This document shows positions 1 to 13,155 of a stretch of 64,000 nt of DNA, piece by piece. The DNA comes from Diprion similis (taxonomy: Eukaryota > Arthropoda > Insecta > Hymenoptera > Diprionidae). Within the stretch, counting starts at the first letter, position 1. Each line of letters begins with the position of its first letter. The translations under genes were made by a program, and so were the position numbers. The notes beneath the pieces are model-generated. The model was not told the origin of the DNA. It saw only the letters and a list, made by a program, of their open reading frames with translations, and made no database searches. The stretch lies in assembly GCF_021155765.1 (NCBI RefSeq), contig NC_060115.1:558001-622000 (forward strand), in the 5' to 3' direction.

Positions 1-624
1 GAAATTTTCGCAAAAAATTCAAAGGGGTAAGCCTTACTTTTTTGCTCATTTTCGGAGCCGAAAATTTCTCGTTTCGAAATCGATTAGTATGACCATTTCC
101 AGAGTAATTCGACCCCCAGGAACTCAAAAAAGACATGAAAAAGAGCGTCGGACCAACAGCAGAGAAATGACGACAAAAATCTTCGGTTTTTCGGCTGTAA
201 CTTTTGATGCGTTGCTCGCAGCCTATTGGGACTGCGCTTAATCGATTCCTCTCGCAAAATTACGTCGGAATGGCGCCTCATCGATTTTATTGCAGCACTT
301 TTCAGAATCATCGAAATTTTCGCAAAAAATTCAAAGGGGTAAGCCTTACTTTTTTGCTCATTTTCGGAGCCGAAAATTTCTCGTTTCGGAATCGATTAGT
401 ATGACCATTTCTAGAGTAATTCGACCCTCAGGAACTCAAAGAAGACATAAAAAAGAGCGTCGGACCAACAGCAGAGAAATGACGACGAAAATCTTCGGTT
501 TTTCGGCTGTAACTTTTGATGCGTTGCTCGCAGCCTATTGGGACTGCGCTTAATCGATTTCTCTCGCAAAATTACGTCGGAATAGCGCCTCATCGATTTC
601 ATTGCAGCACTTTCCAGAATCGCC

Positions 625-2431
625 GAAATTTTCGCAAAAAATTCAAAGGGGTAAGCCTTACTTTTTTGCTCATTTTCAGAGTCGAAAATTTCTCGTTTCG
701 GAATCGATTAGTATGACCATTTCTAGAGTAATTCGACCCCCAGGAACTCAAAAAAGACATGAAAAAGAGCGTCGGACCAGCAGCAGAGAAATGACGACGA
801 AAATCTTCGGTTCTTTGGCTGTAACTTTTGATGCGTGGCTCGCAGCCTATTGGGACTGCGCTTAATCGATTTCTCTCGCAAAATTACGTCGGAATAGCGC
901 CTCATCGATTTCATTGCAGCACTTTCCAGAATCGCCGAAATTTTCGCAAAAAATTCAAAGGGGTAAGCCTTACTTTTTTGCTCATTTCCGAAGCCGAAAA
1001 TTTCTGGTTTCGGAATCGATTAGTATGACCATTTCTAGAGTAATTCGACCCCCAGGAACTCAAAATAGACATGAAAAAGAGCGTCGGACCAACAGCAGAG
1101 AAATGACGACGAAAATCTTCGGTTTTTCGGCTGTAACTTTCGATGCGTTGCTCGCAGCCTATTGGGACTGCGCCTAATCGATTTCTCTCGCAAAATTACG
1201 TCGGAATAGCGCCTCATCGATTTTATTGCAGCACTTTTTAGAATCGCCGAAATTTTCGCAAAAAATTCAAAGGGGTAAGCCTTACTTTTTTGCTCATTTT
1301 CGGAGCCGAAAATTTCTTGTTTCGAAATCGATTAGTATGACCATTTCTAGAGTAATTTGACCCCCAGGAACTCAAAAAAGACATGAAAAAGAGAGTCGGA
1401 CCAACTGCAGAGAAATGACGACGAAAATCTTCGGTTTTTCGGCTGTAACTTTTGATGCGTTGTTCGCAGCCTATCGGGACTGCGCTCAATCGATTTCTCT
1501 CGCAAAATTACGTCGGAATAGCGCCTCATTGATTTTATTGCAGCACTTTTCAGAATCGCCGAAATTTTCGCAAAAAATTCAAAGGGGTAAGCCTTACTTT
1601 TTTGCTCATTTTCGGAGCCGAAAATTTCTCGTTTCGAAATCGATTAGTTTGACCATTTCTAGAGTAATTCGACCCCCAGGAACTCAAAAAAGACATAAAA
1701 AAGAGCGTCGGACCAACAGCAGAGAAATGACGACGAAAATCTTCGGTTTTTCGGCTGTAACTTTTGATGCGTTGCTCGCAGCCTATTGGGACTGCGCTTA
1801 ATCGATTCCTCTCGCAAAATTACGTCGGAATGGCGCCTCATCGATTTTATTGCAGCACTTTTCAGAATCATCGAAATTTTCGCAAAAAATTCGAAGGGGT
1901 AAGCATTACTTTTTCGCTCATTTTCGGAGCCGAAAATTTCTCGTTTCGAAATCGATTAGTATGACCACTTCTAGAGTAATTCGACCCCCAGGAACTCAAA
2001 AAAGACATGAAAAAGAGCGTCGGACAAACAGCAGAGAAATGACGACGAAAATCTTCGGTTTTTCGGCTGTAACTTTTGATGCGTTGCTCGCAGCCTATTG
2101 GGACTGCGCTTAATCGATTCCTCTCGCAAAATTACGTCGGAATGGCGCCTCATCGATTTTATTGCAGCACTTTCCAGAATCATCGAAATTTTCGCAAAAA
2201 ATTCGAAGGGGTACGCCTTACTTTTTTGCTCATTTTCGGAGCCGAAAATTTCTCATTTCGAAATCGATTAGTATGACCATTTCCAGAGTAATTCGACCCC
2301 CAGGAACTCAAAAAAAAAATGAAGAAGAGCGTCGGATCAACAGCAGAGAAATGACGACGAAAATCTTCGGTTTTTCGGCCGTAACTTTTGATGCGTTGCT
2401 CGCAGCCTATTGGGACTGCGCTTAATCGATT
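625..2431. repeat. Satellite block duplicated at 3121-4927 (shift of 8 monomers)
   Basis: This stretch of about 1.8 kb matches 3121-4927 at an offset of exactly 2496 bp, including private variants: a GATGCGTGGCTCGC unit, the L-type variant GTTGTTCGCAGCC, and a unit with a run of ten A before TGAAG. Identity was checked through translated frames and sampled lines, not by full alignment. Outside the block the two copies diverge (605 versus 3101; 2432 versus 4928). Confidence 0.85.
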
Positions 2432-5400
2432 CCTCTCGCAAAATTACGTCGGAATGGCGCCTCATCGATTTTATTGCAGCACTTTTCAGAATCGCCGAAA
2501 TTTTCGCAAAAAATTCAAAGGGGTAAGCCTTACTTTTTTGCTCATTTTCAGAGCCGAAGATTTCTTGTTTCGGAATCGATTAGTATGACCATTTCTAGAG
2601 TAATTCGACCCCCAGGAACTCGAAAAAGACATGAAAAAGAGCGTCGGACCAACAGCAGAGAAATGACGACGAAAATCTTCGGTTTTTCGGCTGTAACTTT
2701 TGATGCGTTGCTCGCAGCCTATTGGGACTGCGCTTAATCGATTCCTCTCGCAAAATTACGTCGGAATGGCGCCTCATCGATTTTATTGCAGCACTTTTCA
2801 GAATCATCGAAATTTTCGCAAAAAATTCAAAGGGGTAAGCCTTACTTTTTTGCTCATTTTCGGAGCCGAAAATTTCTCGTTTCGGAATCGATTAGTATGA
2901 CCATTTCTAGAGTAATTCGACCCTCAGGAACTCAAAGAAGACATAAAAAAGAGCGTCGGACCAACAGCAGAGAAATGACGACGAAAATCTTCGGTTTTTC
3001 GGCTGTAACTTTTGATGCGTTGCTCGCAGCCTATTGGGACTGCGCCTAATCGATTTCTCTCGCAAAATTACGTCGGAATAGCGCCTCATCGATTTTATTG
3101 CAGCACTTTTCAGAATCGCTGAAATTTTCGCAAAAAATTCAAAGGGGTAAGCCTTACTTTTTTGCTCATTTTCAGAGTCGAAAATTTCTCGTTTCGGAAT
3201 CGATTAGTATGACCATTTCTAGAGTAATTCGACCCCCAGGAACTCAAAAAAGACATGAAAAAGAGCGTCGGACCAGCAGCAGAGAAATGACGACGAAAAT
3301 CTTCGGTTCTTTGGCTGTAACTTTTGATGCGTGGCTCGCAGCCTATTGGGACTGCGCTTAATCGATTTCTCTCGCAAAATTACGTCGGAATAGCGCCTCA
3401 TCGATTTCATTGCAGCACTTTCCAGAATCGCCGAAATTTTCGCAAAAAATTCAAAGGGGTAAGCCTTACTTTTTTGCTCATTTCCGAAGCCGAAAATTTC
3501 TGGTTTCGGAATCGATTAGTATGACCATTTCTAGAGTAATTCGACCCCCAGGAACTCAAAATAGACATGAAAAAGAGCGTCGGACCAACAGCAGAGAAAT
3601 GACGACGAAAATCTTCGGTTTTTCGGCTGTAACTTTCGATGCGTTGCTCGCAGCCTATTGGGACTGCGCCTAATCGATTTCTCTCGCAAAATTACGTCGG
3701 AATAGCGCCTCATCGATTTTATTGCAGCACTTTTTAGAATCGCCGAAATTTTCGCAAAAAATTCAAAGGGGTAAGCCTTACTTTTTTGCTCATTTTCGGA
3801 GCCGAAAATTTCTTGTTTCGAAATCGATTAGTATGACCATTTCTAGAGTAATTTGACCCCCAGGAACTCAAAAAAGACATGAAAAAGAGAGTCGGACCAA
3901 CTGCAGAGAAATGACGACGAAAATCTTCGGTTTTTCGGCTGTAACTTTTGATGCGTTGTTCGCAGCCTATCGGGACTGCGCTCAATCGATTTCTCTCGCA
4001 AAATTACGTCGGAATAGCGCCTCATTGATTTTATTGCAGCACTTTTCAGAATCGCCGAAATTTTCGCAAAAAATTCAAAGGGGTAAGCCTTACTTTTTTG
4101 CTCATTTTCGGAGCCGAAAATTTCTCGTTTCGAAATCGATTAGTTTGACCATTTCTAGAGTAATTCGACCCCCAGGAACTCAAAAAAGACATAAAAAAGA
4201 GCGTCGGACCAACAGCAGAGAAATGACGACGAAAATCTTCGGTTTTTCGGCTGTAACTTTTGATGCGTTGCTCGCAGCCTATTGGGACTGCGCTTAATCG
4301 ATTCCTCTCGCAAAATTACGTCGGAATGGCGCCTCATCGATTTTATTGCAGCACTTTTCAGAATCATCGAAATTTTCGCAAAAAATTCGAAGGGGTAAGC
4401 ATTACTTTTTCGCTCATTTTCGGAGCCGAAAATTTCTCGTTTCGAAATCGATTAGTATGACCACTTCTAGAGTAATTCGACCCCCAGGAACTCAAAAAAG
4501 ACATGAAAAAGAGCGTCGGACAAACAGCAGAGAAATGACGACGAAAATCTTCGGTTTTTCGGCTGTAACTTTTGATGCGTTGCTCGCAGCCTATTGGGAC
4601 TGCGCTTAATCGATTCCTCTCGCAAAATTACGTCGGAATGGCGCCTCATCGATTTTATTGCAGCACTTTCCAGAATCATCGAAATTTTCGCAAAAAATTC
4701 GAAGGGGTACGCCTTACTTTTTTGCTCATTTTCGGAGCCGAAAATTTCTCATTTCGAAATCGATTAGTATGACCATTTCCAGAGTAATTCGACCCCCAGG
4801 AACTCAAAAAAAAAATGAAGAAGAGCGTCGGATCAACAGCAGAGAAATGACGACGAAAATCTTCGGTTTTTCGGCCGTAACTTTTGATGCGTTGCTCGCA
4901 GCCTATTGGGACTGCGCTTAATCGATTTCTCTCGCAAAATTACGTCGGAATAGCGCCTCATCGATTTTATTGCAGCACTTTTTAGAATCGCCGAAATTTT
5001 CGCAAAAAATTCAAAGGGGTAAGCCTTACTTTTTTGCTCATTTTCGGAGCCGAAAATTTCTCGTTTCGAAATCGATTAGTATGACCATTTCCAGAGTAAT
5101 TCGACCCCCAGGAACTCAAAAAAGACATGAAAAAGAGCGTCGGACCAACAGCAGAGAAATGACGACGAAAATCTTCGGTTTTTCGGCTGTAACTTTTGAT
5201 GCGTTGCTCGCAGCCTATTGGGACTGCGCTTAATCGATTCCTCTCGCAAAATTACGTCGGAATGGCGCCTCATCGATTTTATTGCAGCACTTTTCAGAAT
5301 CGCCGAAATTTTCGCAAAAAATTCAAAGGGGTAAGCCTTACTTTTTTGCTCATTTTCGGAGCCGAAAATTTCTCGTTTCGGAATCGATTAGTATGACCAT

Positions 5401-7089
5401 TTCTAGAGTAATTCGACCCTCAGGAACTCAAAAAAGACATGAAAAAGAGCGTCGGACCAACAGCAGAGAAATGACGACGAAAATCTTCGGTTTTTCGGCT
5501 GTAACTTTTGATGCGTTGCTCGCAGCCTATCGGGACTGCGCCTAATCGATTTCTCTCGCAAAATTACGTCGGAATGGCGCCTCATCGATTCTATTGCAGC
5601 ACTTTTCAGAATCGCTGAAATTTTCGCAAAAAATTCAAAGGGGTAAGCCTTACTTTTTTGCTCATTTTCAGAGCCGAAAATTTCTCGTTTTGGAATCGAT
5701 TAGTATGACCATTTCTAGAGTAATTCGACCCCCAGGAACTCAAAAAAGACATAAAAAAGAGCGTCGGACCAACAGCAGAGAAATGACGACGAAAATCTTC
5801 GGTTTTTCGGCTGTAACTTTTGATGCGTTGCTCGCAGCCTATTGGGACTGCGCTTAATCGATTTCTCTCGCAAAATTACGTCGGAATGGCGCCTCATCGA
5901 TTTTATTGCAGCACTTTTTAGAATCGCCGAAATTTTCGCAAAAAATTCAAAGGGGTAAGCCTTACTTTTTTGCTCATTTTCGGAGCTGAAAATTTCTCGT
6001 TTCGAAATCGATTAGTATGACCATTTCTAGAGTAATTCGACCCCCAGGAACTCAAAAAAGACATGAAAAAGAGCGTCGGACCAACAGCAGAGAAATGACG
6101 ACGAAAATCTTCGGTTTTTCGGCTGTAACTTTTGATGCGTTGCTCGCAGCCTATTGGGACTGCGCCTAATCGATTTCTCTCGCAAAATTACGTCGGAATA
6201 GCGCCTCATCGATTTTATTGCAGCACTTTTTAGAATCGCCGAAATTTTCGCAAAAAATTCAAAGGGGTAAGCCTTACTTTTTTGCTCACTTTCGGAGCCG
6301 AAAATTTCTTGTTTCGAAATCGATTAGTATGACCATTTCTAGAGTAATTCGACCCCCAGGAACTCAAAAAAGACATGAAAAAGAGAGTCGGACCAACTGC
6401 AGAGAAATGACGACGAAAATCTTCGGTTTTTCGGCTGTAACTTTTGATGCGTTGCTCGCAGCCTATTGGAACTGCGCTTAATCGATTTCTTCCGCAAAGT
6501 TACGTCGGAATAGCGCCTCATTGATTTTATTGCAGCCCTTTTCAGAATCGCCGGAATTCTCGCAAAAAATTCGAAGGGGTAAGCCTTACTTTTTTGCTCA
6601 TTTTCGGAGCCGAAAATTTCTTGTTTCGGAATCGATTAGTATGACCATTTCTAGAGTAATTCGACCCCCGGGAACTCTGAAAAGACATGAAAAAGAGCGT
6701 CGGACCAACAGCAGAGAAATGACGACGAAAATCTTCGGTTTTTCGGCTGTAACTTTTGATGCGTTGCTCGCAGCCTATTGGGACTGCGCTTAATCGATTT
6801 CTTCCGCAAAGTTACGTCGGAATAGCGCCTCATTGATTTTATTGCAGCCCTTTTCAGAATCGCCGGAATTCTCGCAAAAAATTCGAAGGGGTAAGCCTTA
6901 CTTTTTTGCTCATTTTCGGAGCCGAAAATTTCTCGTTTCGGAATCGATTAGTATGACCACTTCTAGAGTAATTCGACCCCCAGGAACTCAAAAAAGACAT
7001 GAAAAAGAGCGTCGGACCAACAGCAGAGAAATGACGACGAAAATCTTCGGTTTTTCGGCTGTAACTTTTGATGCGTTGCTCGCAGCCTA

Positions 7090-9192
7090 TTGGGACTGCG
7101 CTTAATCGATTCCTCTCGCAAAATTACGTCGGAATGGCGCCTCATCGATTTTATTGCAGCACTTTTCAGAATCATCGAAATTTTCGCAAAAAATTCGAAG
7201 GGGTAAGCATTACTTTTTCGCTCATTTTCGGAGCCGAAAATTTCTCGTTTCGAAATCGATTAGTATGACCACTTCTAGAGTAATTCGACCCCCAGGAACT
7301 CAAAAAAGACATGAAAAAGAGCGTCGGACAAACAGCAGAGAAATGACGACGAAAATCTTCGGTTTTTCGGCTGTAACTTTTGATGCGTTGCTCGCAGCCT
7401 ATTGGGACTGCGCTTAATCGATTCCTCTCGCAAAATTACGTCGGAATGGCGCCTCATCGATTTTATTGCAGCACTTTTCAGAATCATCGAAATTTTCGCA
7501 AAAAATTCGAAGGGGTACGCCTTACTTTTTTGCTCATTTTCGGAGCCGAAAATTTCTCATTTCGAAATCGATTAGTATGACCATTTCCAGAGTAATTCGA
7601 CCCCCAGGAACTCAAAAAAAAAATGAAGAAGAGCGTCGGATCAACAGCAGAGAAATGACGACGAAAATCTTCGGTTTTTCGGCCGTAACTTTTGATGCGT
7701 TGCTCGCAGCCTATTGGGACTGCGCTTAATCGATTTCTCTCGCAAAATTACGTCGGAATAGCGCCTCATTGATTTTATTGCAGCACTTTTCAGAATCGCC
7801 GAAATTTTCGCAAAAAATTCAAAGGGGTAAGCCTTACTTTTTTGCTCATTTTCGGAGCCGAAAATTTCTCGTTTCGGAATCGATTAGTATGACCATTTCT
7901 AGAGTAATTCGACCCTCAGGAACTCAAAGAAGACATAAAAAAGAGCGTCGGACCAACAGCAGAGAAATGACGACGAAAATCTACGGTTTTTCGGCTGTAA
8001 CTTTTGATGCGTTGCTCGCAGCCTATTGGGACTGCGCCTAATCGATTTCTCTCGCAAAATTACGTCGGAATAGCGCCTCATCGATTTTATTGCAGCACTT
8101 TTTAGAATCGCCGAAATTTTCGCAAAAAATTCAAAGGGGTAAGCCTTACTTTTTTGCTCATTTTCGGAGCCGAAAATTTCTCGTTTCGAAATCGATTAGT
8201 ATGACCATTTCCAGAGTAATTCGACCCCCAGGAACTCAAAAAAGACATGAAAAAGAGCGTCGGACCAACAGCAGAGAAATGACGACGAAAATCTTCGGTT
8301 TTTCGGCTGTAACTTTTGATGCGTTGCTCGCAGCCTATTGGGACTGCGCTTAATCGATTCCTCTCGCAAAATTACGTCGGAATGGCGCCTCATCGATTTT
8401 ATTGCAGCACTTTTCAGAATCATCGAAATTTTCGCAAAAAATTCAAAGGGGTAAGCCTTACTTTTTTGCTCATTTTCGGAGCCGAAAATTTCTCGTTTCG
8501 GAATCGATTAGTATGACCATTTCTAGAGTAATTCGACCCTCAGGAACTCAAAGAAGACATAAAAAAGAGCGTCGGACCAACAGCAGAGAAATGACGACGA
8601 AAATCTTCGGTTTTTCGGCTGTAACTTTTGATGCGTTGCTCGCAGCCTATCGGGACTGCGCCTAATCGATTCCTCTCGCAAAATTACGTCGGAATGGCGC
8701 CTCATCGATTCTATTGCAGCACTTTTCAGAATCGCTGAAATTTTCGCAAAAAATTCAAAGGGGTAAGCCTTACTTTTTTGCTCATTTTCAGAGCCGAAAA
8801 TTTCTCGTTTTGGAATCGATTAGTATGACCATTTCTAGAGTAATTCGACCCCCAGGAACTCTAAAAAGACATAAAAAAGAGCGTCGGACCAACAGCAGAG
8901 AAATGACGACGAAAATCTTCGGTTTTTCGGCTGTAACTTTTGATGCGTTGCTCGCAGCCTATTGGGACTGCGCCTAATCGATTTCTCTCGCAAAATTACG
9001 TCGGAATAGCGCCTCATCGATTTTATTGCAGCACTTTTTAGAATCGCCGAAATTTTCGCAAAAAATTCAAAGGGGTAAGCCTTACTTTTTTGCTCACTTT
9101 CGGAGCCGAAAATTTCTTGTTTCGAAATCGATTAGTATGACCATTTCTAGAGTAATTCGACCCCCAGGAACTCAAAAAAGACATGAAAAAGA
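7090..9192. repeat. Satellite block duplicated at 15826-17928 (shift of 28 monomers)
   Basis: About 2.1 kb matches 15826-17928 at an offset of 8736 bp (28 x 312). Shared marker variants include AAGCATTACTTTTTCGC, the A10 unit and ATCTACGG in place of ATCTTCGG. A few private changes exist in the later copy (for example GATGCATTGC near 16120), so the duplication is recent but not brand new. Boundaries are approximate. Confidence 0.8.
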
Positions 9193-11334
9193 GAGTCGGA
9201 CCAACTGCAGAGAAATGACGACGAAAATCTTCGGTTTTTCGGCTGTAACTTTTGATGCGTTGCTCGCAGCCTATTGGGACTGCGCTTAATCGATTTCTCT
9301 CGCAAAATTACGTCGGAATGGCGCCTCATCGATTTTATTGCAGCACTTTTTAGAATCGCCGAAATTTTCGCAAAAAATTCAAAGGGGTAAGCCTTACTTT
9401 TTTGCTCATTCTCGGAGCCGAAAATTTCTTGTTTCGAAATCGATTAGTATGACCATTTCTAGAGTAATTCGACCCCCAGGAACTCAAAAAAGACATGAAA
9501 AAGAGAGTCGGACCAACTGCAGAGAAATGACGACGAAAATCTTCGGTTTTTCGGCTGTAACTTTTGATGCGTTGCTCGCAGCCTATTGGGACTGCGCTTA
9601 ATCGATTTCTTCCGCAAAGTTACGTCGGAATAGCGCCTCATTGATTTTATCGCAGCCCTTTTCAGAATCGCCGGAATTCTCGCAAAAAATTCGAAGGGGT
9701 AAGCCTTACTTTTTTGCTCATTTTCGGAGCCGAAAATTTCTCGTTTCGGAATCGATTAGTATGACCACTTCTAGAGTAATTCGACCCCCAGGAACTCAAA
9801 AAAGACATGAAAAAGAGCGTCGGACCAACAGCAGAGAAATGACGACGAAAATCTTCGGTTTTTCGGCTGTAACTTTTGATGCGTTGCTCGCAGCCTATTG
9901 GGACTGCGCCCAATCGATTTCTCTCGCAAAATTACGTCGGAATAGCGCCTCATCGATTTTATTGCAGCACTTTTTAGAATCGCTGAAATTTTCGCAAAAA
10001 ATTCAAAGGGGTAAGCCTTACTTTTTTGCTCATTTTCGGAGCCGAAAATTTCTTGTTTCGAAATCGATTAGTATGACCATTTCTAGAGTAATTCGACCCC
10101 CAGGAACTCAAAAAAGACATGAAAAAGAGAGTCGGACCAACTGCAGAGAAATGACGACGAAAATCTTCGGTTTTTCGGCTGTAACTTTTGATGCGTTGCT
10201 CGCAGCCTATTGGGACTGCGCTTAATCGATTCCTCTCGCAAAATTACGTCGGAATGGCGCCTCATCGATTTCATTGCAGCACTTTTCAGAATCATCGAAA
10301 TTTTCGCAAAAAATTCGAAGGGGTAAGCCTTACTTTTTTGCTTATTTTCGGAGCCGAAAATTTCTCGTTTCGAAATCGATTAGTATGACCACTTCTAGAG
10401 TAATTCGACCCCCAGGAACTCAAAAAAGACATGAAAAAGAGCGTCGGACCAGCAGCAGAGAAATGACGACGAAAATCTTCGGTTCTTTGGCTGTAACTTT
10501 TGATGCGTGGCTCGCAGCCTATTGGGACTGCGCTTAAACGATTTCTCTCGCAAAATTACGTCGGAATAGCGCCTCATCGATTTCATTGCAGCACTTTCCA
10601 GAATCGCCGAAATTTTCGCAAAAAATTCGAAGGGGTAAGCCTTACTTTTTTGCTTATTTTCGGAGCCGAAAATTTCTCGTTTCGAAATCGATTAGTATGA
10701 CCACTTCTAGAGTAATTCGACCCCCAGGAACTCAAAAAAGACATGAAAAAGAGCGTCGGACCAGCAGCAGAGAAATGACGACGAAAATCTTCGGTTCTTT
10801 GGCTGTAACTTTTGATGCGTGGCTCGCAGCCTATCGGGACTGCGCTCAATCGATTCCTCTCGCAAAATTACGTCGGAATGGCGCCTCATCGATTCTATTG
10901 CAGCACTTTTCAGAATCGCTGAAATTTTCGCAAAAAATTCAAAGGGGTAAGCCTTACTTTTTTGCTCATTTTCAGAGCCGAAAATTTCTCGTTTTGGAAT
11001 CGATTAGTATGACCATTTCTAGAGTAATTCGACCCCCAGGAACTCTAAAAAGACATAAAAAAGAGCGTCGGACCAACAGCAGAGAAATGACGACGAAAAT
11101 CTTCGGTTTTTCGGCTGTAACTTTTGATGCGTTGCTCGCAGCCTATTGGGACTGCGCCTAATCGATTTCTCTCGCAAAATTACGTCGGAATAGCGCCTCA
11201 TCGATTTTATTGCAGCACTTTTTAGAATCGCCGAAATTTTCGCAAAAAATTCAAAGGGGTAAGCCTTACTTTTTTGCTCATTCTCGGAGCCGAAAATTTC
11301 TCGTTTCGAAATCGATTAGTATGACCATTTCCAG

Positions 11335-13155
11335 AGTAATTCGACCCCCAGGAACTCAAAAAAGACATGAAAAAGAGCGTCGGACCAACAGCAGAGAAAT
11401 GACGACGAAAATCTTCGGTTTTTCGGCTGTAACTTTTGATGCGTTGCTCGCAGCCTATTGGGACTGCGCTTAATCGATTCCTCTCGCAAAATTACGTCGG
11501 AATGGCGCCTCATCGATTTTATTGCAGCACTTTTCAGAATCGCCGAAATTTTCGCAAAAAATTCAAAGGGGTAAGCCTTACTTTTTTGCTCATTTTCGGA
11601 GCCGAAAATTTCTCGTTTCGGAATCGATTAGTATGACCATTTCTAGAGTAATTCGACCCTCAGGAACTCAAAAAAGACATGAAAAAGAGCGTCGGACCAA
11701 CAGCAGAGAAATGACGACGAAAATCTTCGGTTTTTCGGCTGTAACTTTTGATGCGTTGCTCGCAGCCTATCGGGACTGCGCCTAATCGATTCCTCTCGCA
11801 AAATTACGTCGGAATGGCGCCTCATCGATTCTATTGCAGCACTTTTCAGAATCGCTGAAATTTTCGCAAAAAATTCAAAGGGGTAAGCCTTACTTTTTTG
11901 CTCATTTTCAGAGCCGAAAATTTCTCGTTTTGGAATCGATTAGTATGACCATTTCTAGAGTAATTCGACCCCCAGGAACTCAAAAAAGACATAAAAAAGA
12001 GCGTCGGACCAACAGCAGAGAAATGACGACGAAAATCTTCGGTTTTTCGGCTGTAACTTTTGATGCGTTGCTCGCAGCCTATTGGGACTGCGCTTAATCG
12101 ATTTCTCTCGCAAAATTACGTCGGAATGGCGCCTCATCGATTTTATTGCAGCACTTTTTAGAATCGCCGAAATTTTCGCAAAAAATTCAAAGGGGTAAGC
12201 CTTACTTTTTTGCTCATTTTCGGAGCTGAAAATTTCTCGTTTCGAAATCGATTAGTTTGACCATTTCTAGAGTAATTCGACCCCCAGGAACTCAAAAAAG
12301 ACATAAAAAAGAGCGTCGGACCAACAGCAGAGAAATGACGACGAAAATCTTCGGTTTTTCGGCTGTAACTTTTGATGCGTTGCTCGCAGCCTATTGGGAC
12401 TGCGCTTAATCGATTCCTCTCGCAAAATTACGTCGGAATAGCGCCTCATTGATTTTATTGCAGCACTTTTCAGAATCGCCGAAATTTTCGCAAAAAATTC
12501 AAAGGGGTAAGCCTTACTTTTTTGCTCATTTTCGGAGCCGAAAATTTCTCGTTTCGGAATCGATTAGTATGACCATTTCTAGAGTAATTCGACCCTCAGG
12601 AACTCAAAGAAGACATAAAAAAGAGCGTCGGACCAACAGCAGAGAAATGACGACGAAAATCTACGGTTTTTCGGCTGTAACTTTTGATGCGTTGCTCGCA
12701 GCCTATTGGGACTGCGCCTAATCGATTTCTCTCGCAAAATTACGTCGGAATAGCGCCTCATCGATTTTATTGCAGCACTTTTTAGAATCGCCGAAATTTT
12801 CGCAAAAAATTCAAAGGGGTAAGCCTTACTTTTTTGCTCATTCTCGGAGCCGAAAATTTCTCGTTTCGAAATCGATTAGTATGACCATTTCCAGAGTAAT
12901 TCGACCCCCAGGAACTCAAAAAAGACATGAAAAAGAGCGTCGGACCAACAGCAGAGAAATGACGACGAAAATCTTCGGTTTTTCGGCTGTAACTTTTGAT
13001 GCGTTGCTCGCAGCCTATTGGGACTGCGCTTAATCGATTCCTCTCGCAAAATTACGTCGGAATGGCGCCTCATCGATTTTATTGCAGCACTTTTCAGAAT
13101 CGCCGAAATTTTCGCAAAAAATTCAAAGGGGTAAGCCTTACTTTTTTGCTCATTT
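11335..13155. repeat. Satellite block duplicated at 17887-19707 (shift of 21 monomers)
   Basis: About 1.8 kb matches 17887-19707 at an offset of 6552 bp (21 x 312), sharing the TCGTTTTGGAATCG, GTTTGACC and ATCTACGG variants in the same order. A private change (TTTTATCGCAGC near 18698) separates the copies. With the other two blocks this shows patchwork amplification rather than one regular higher-order repeat. Confidence 0.8.
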
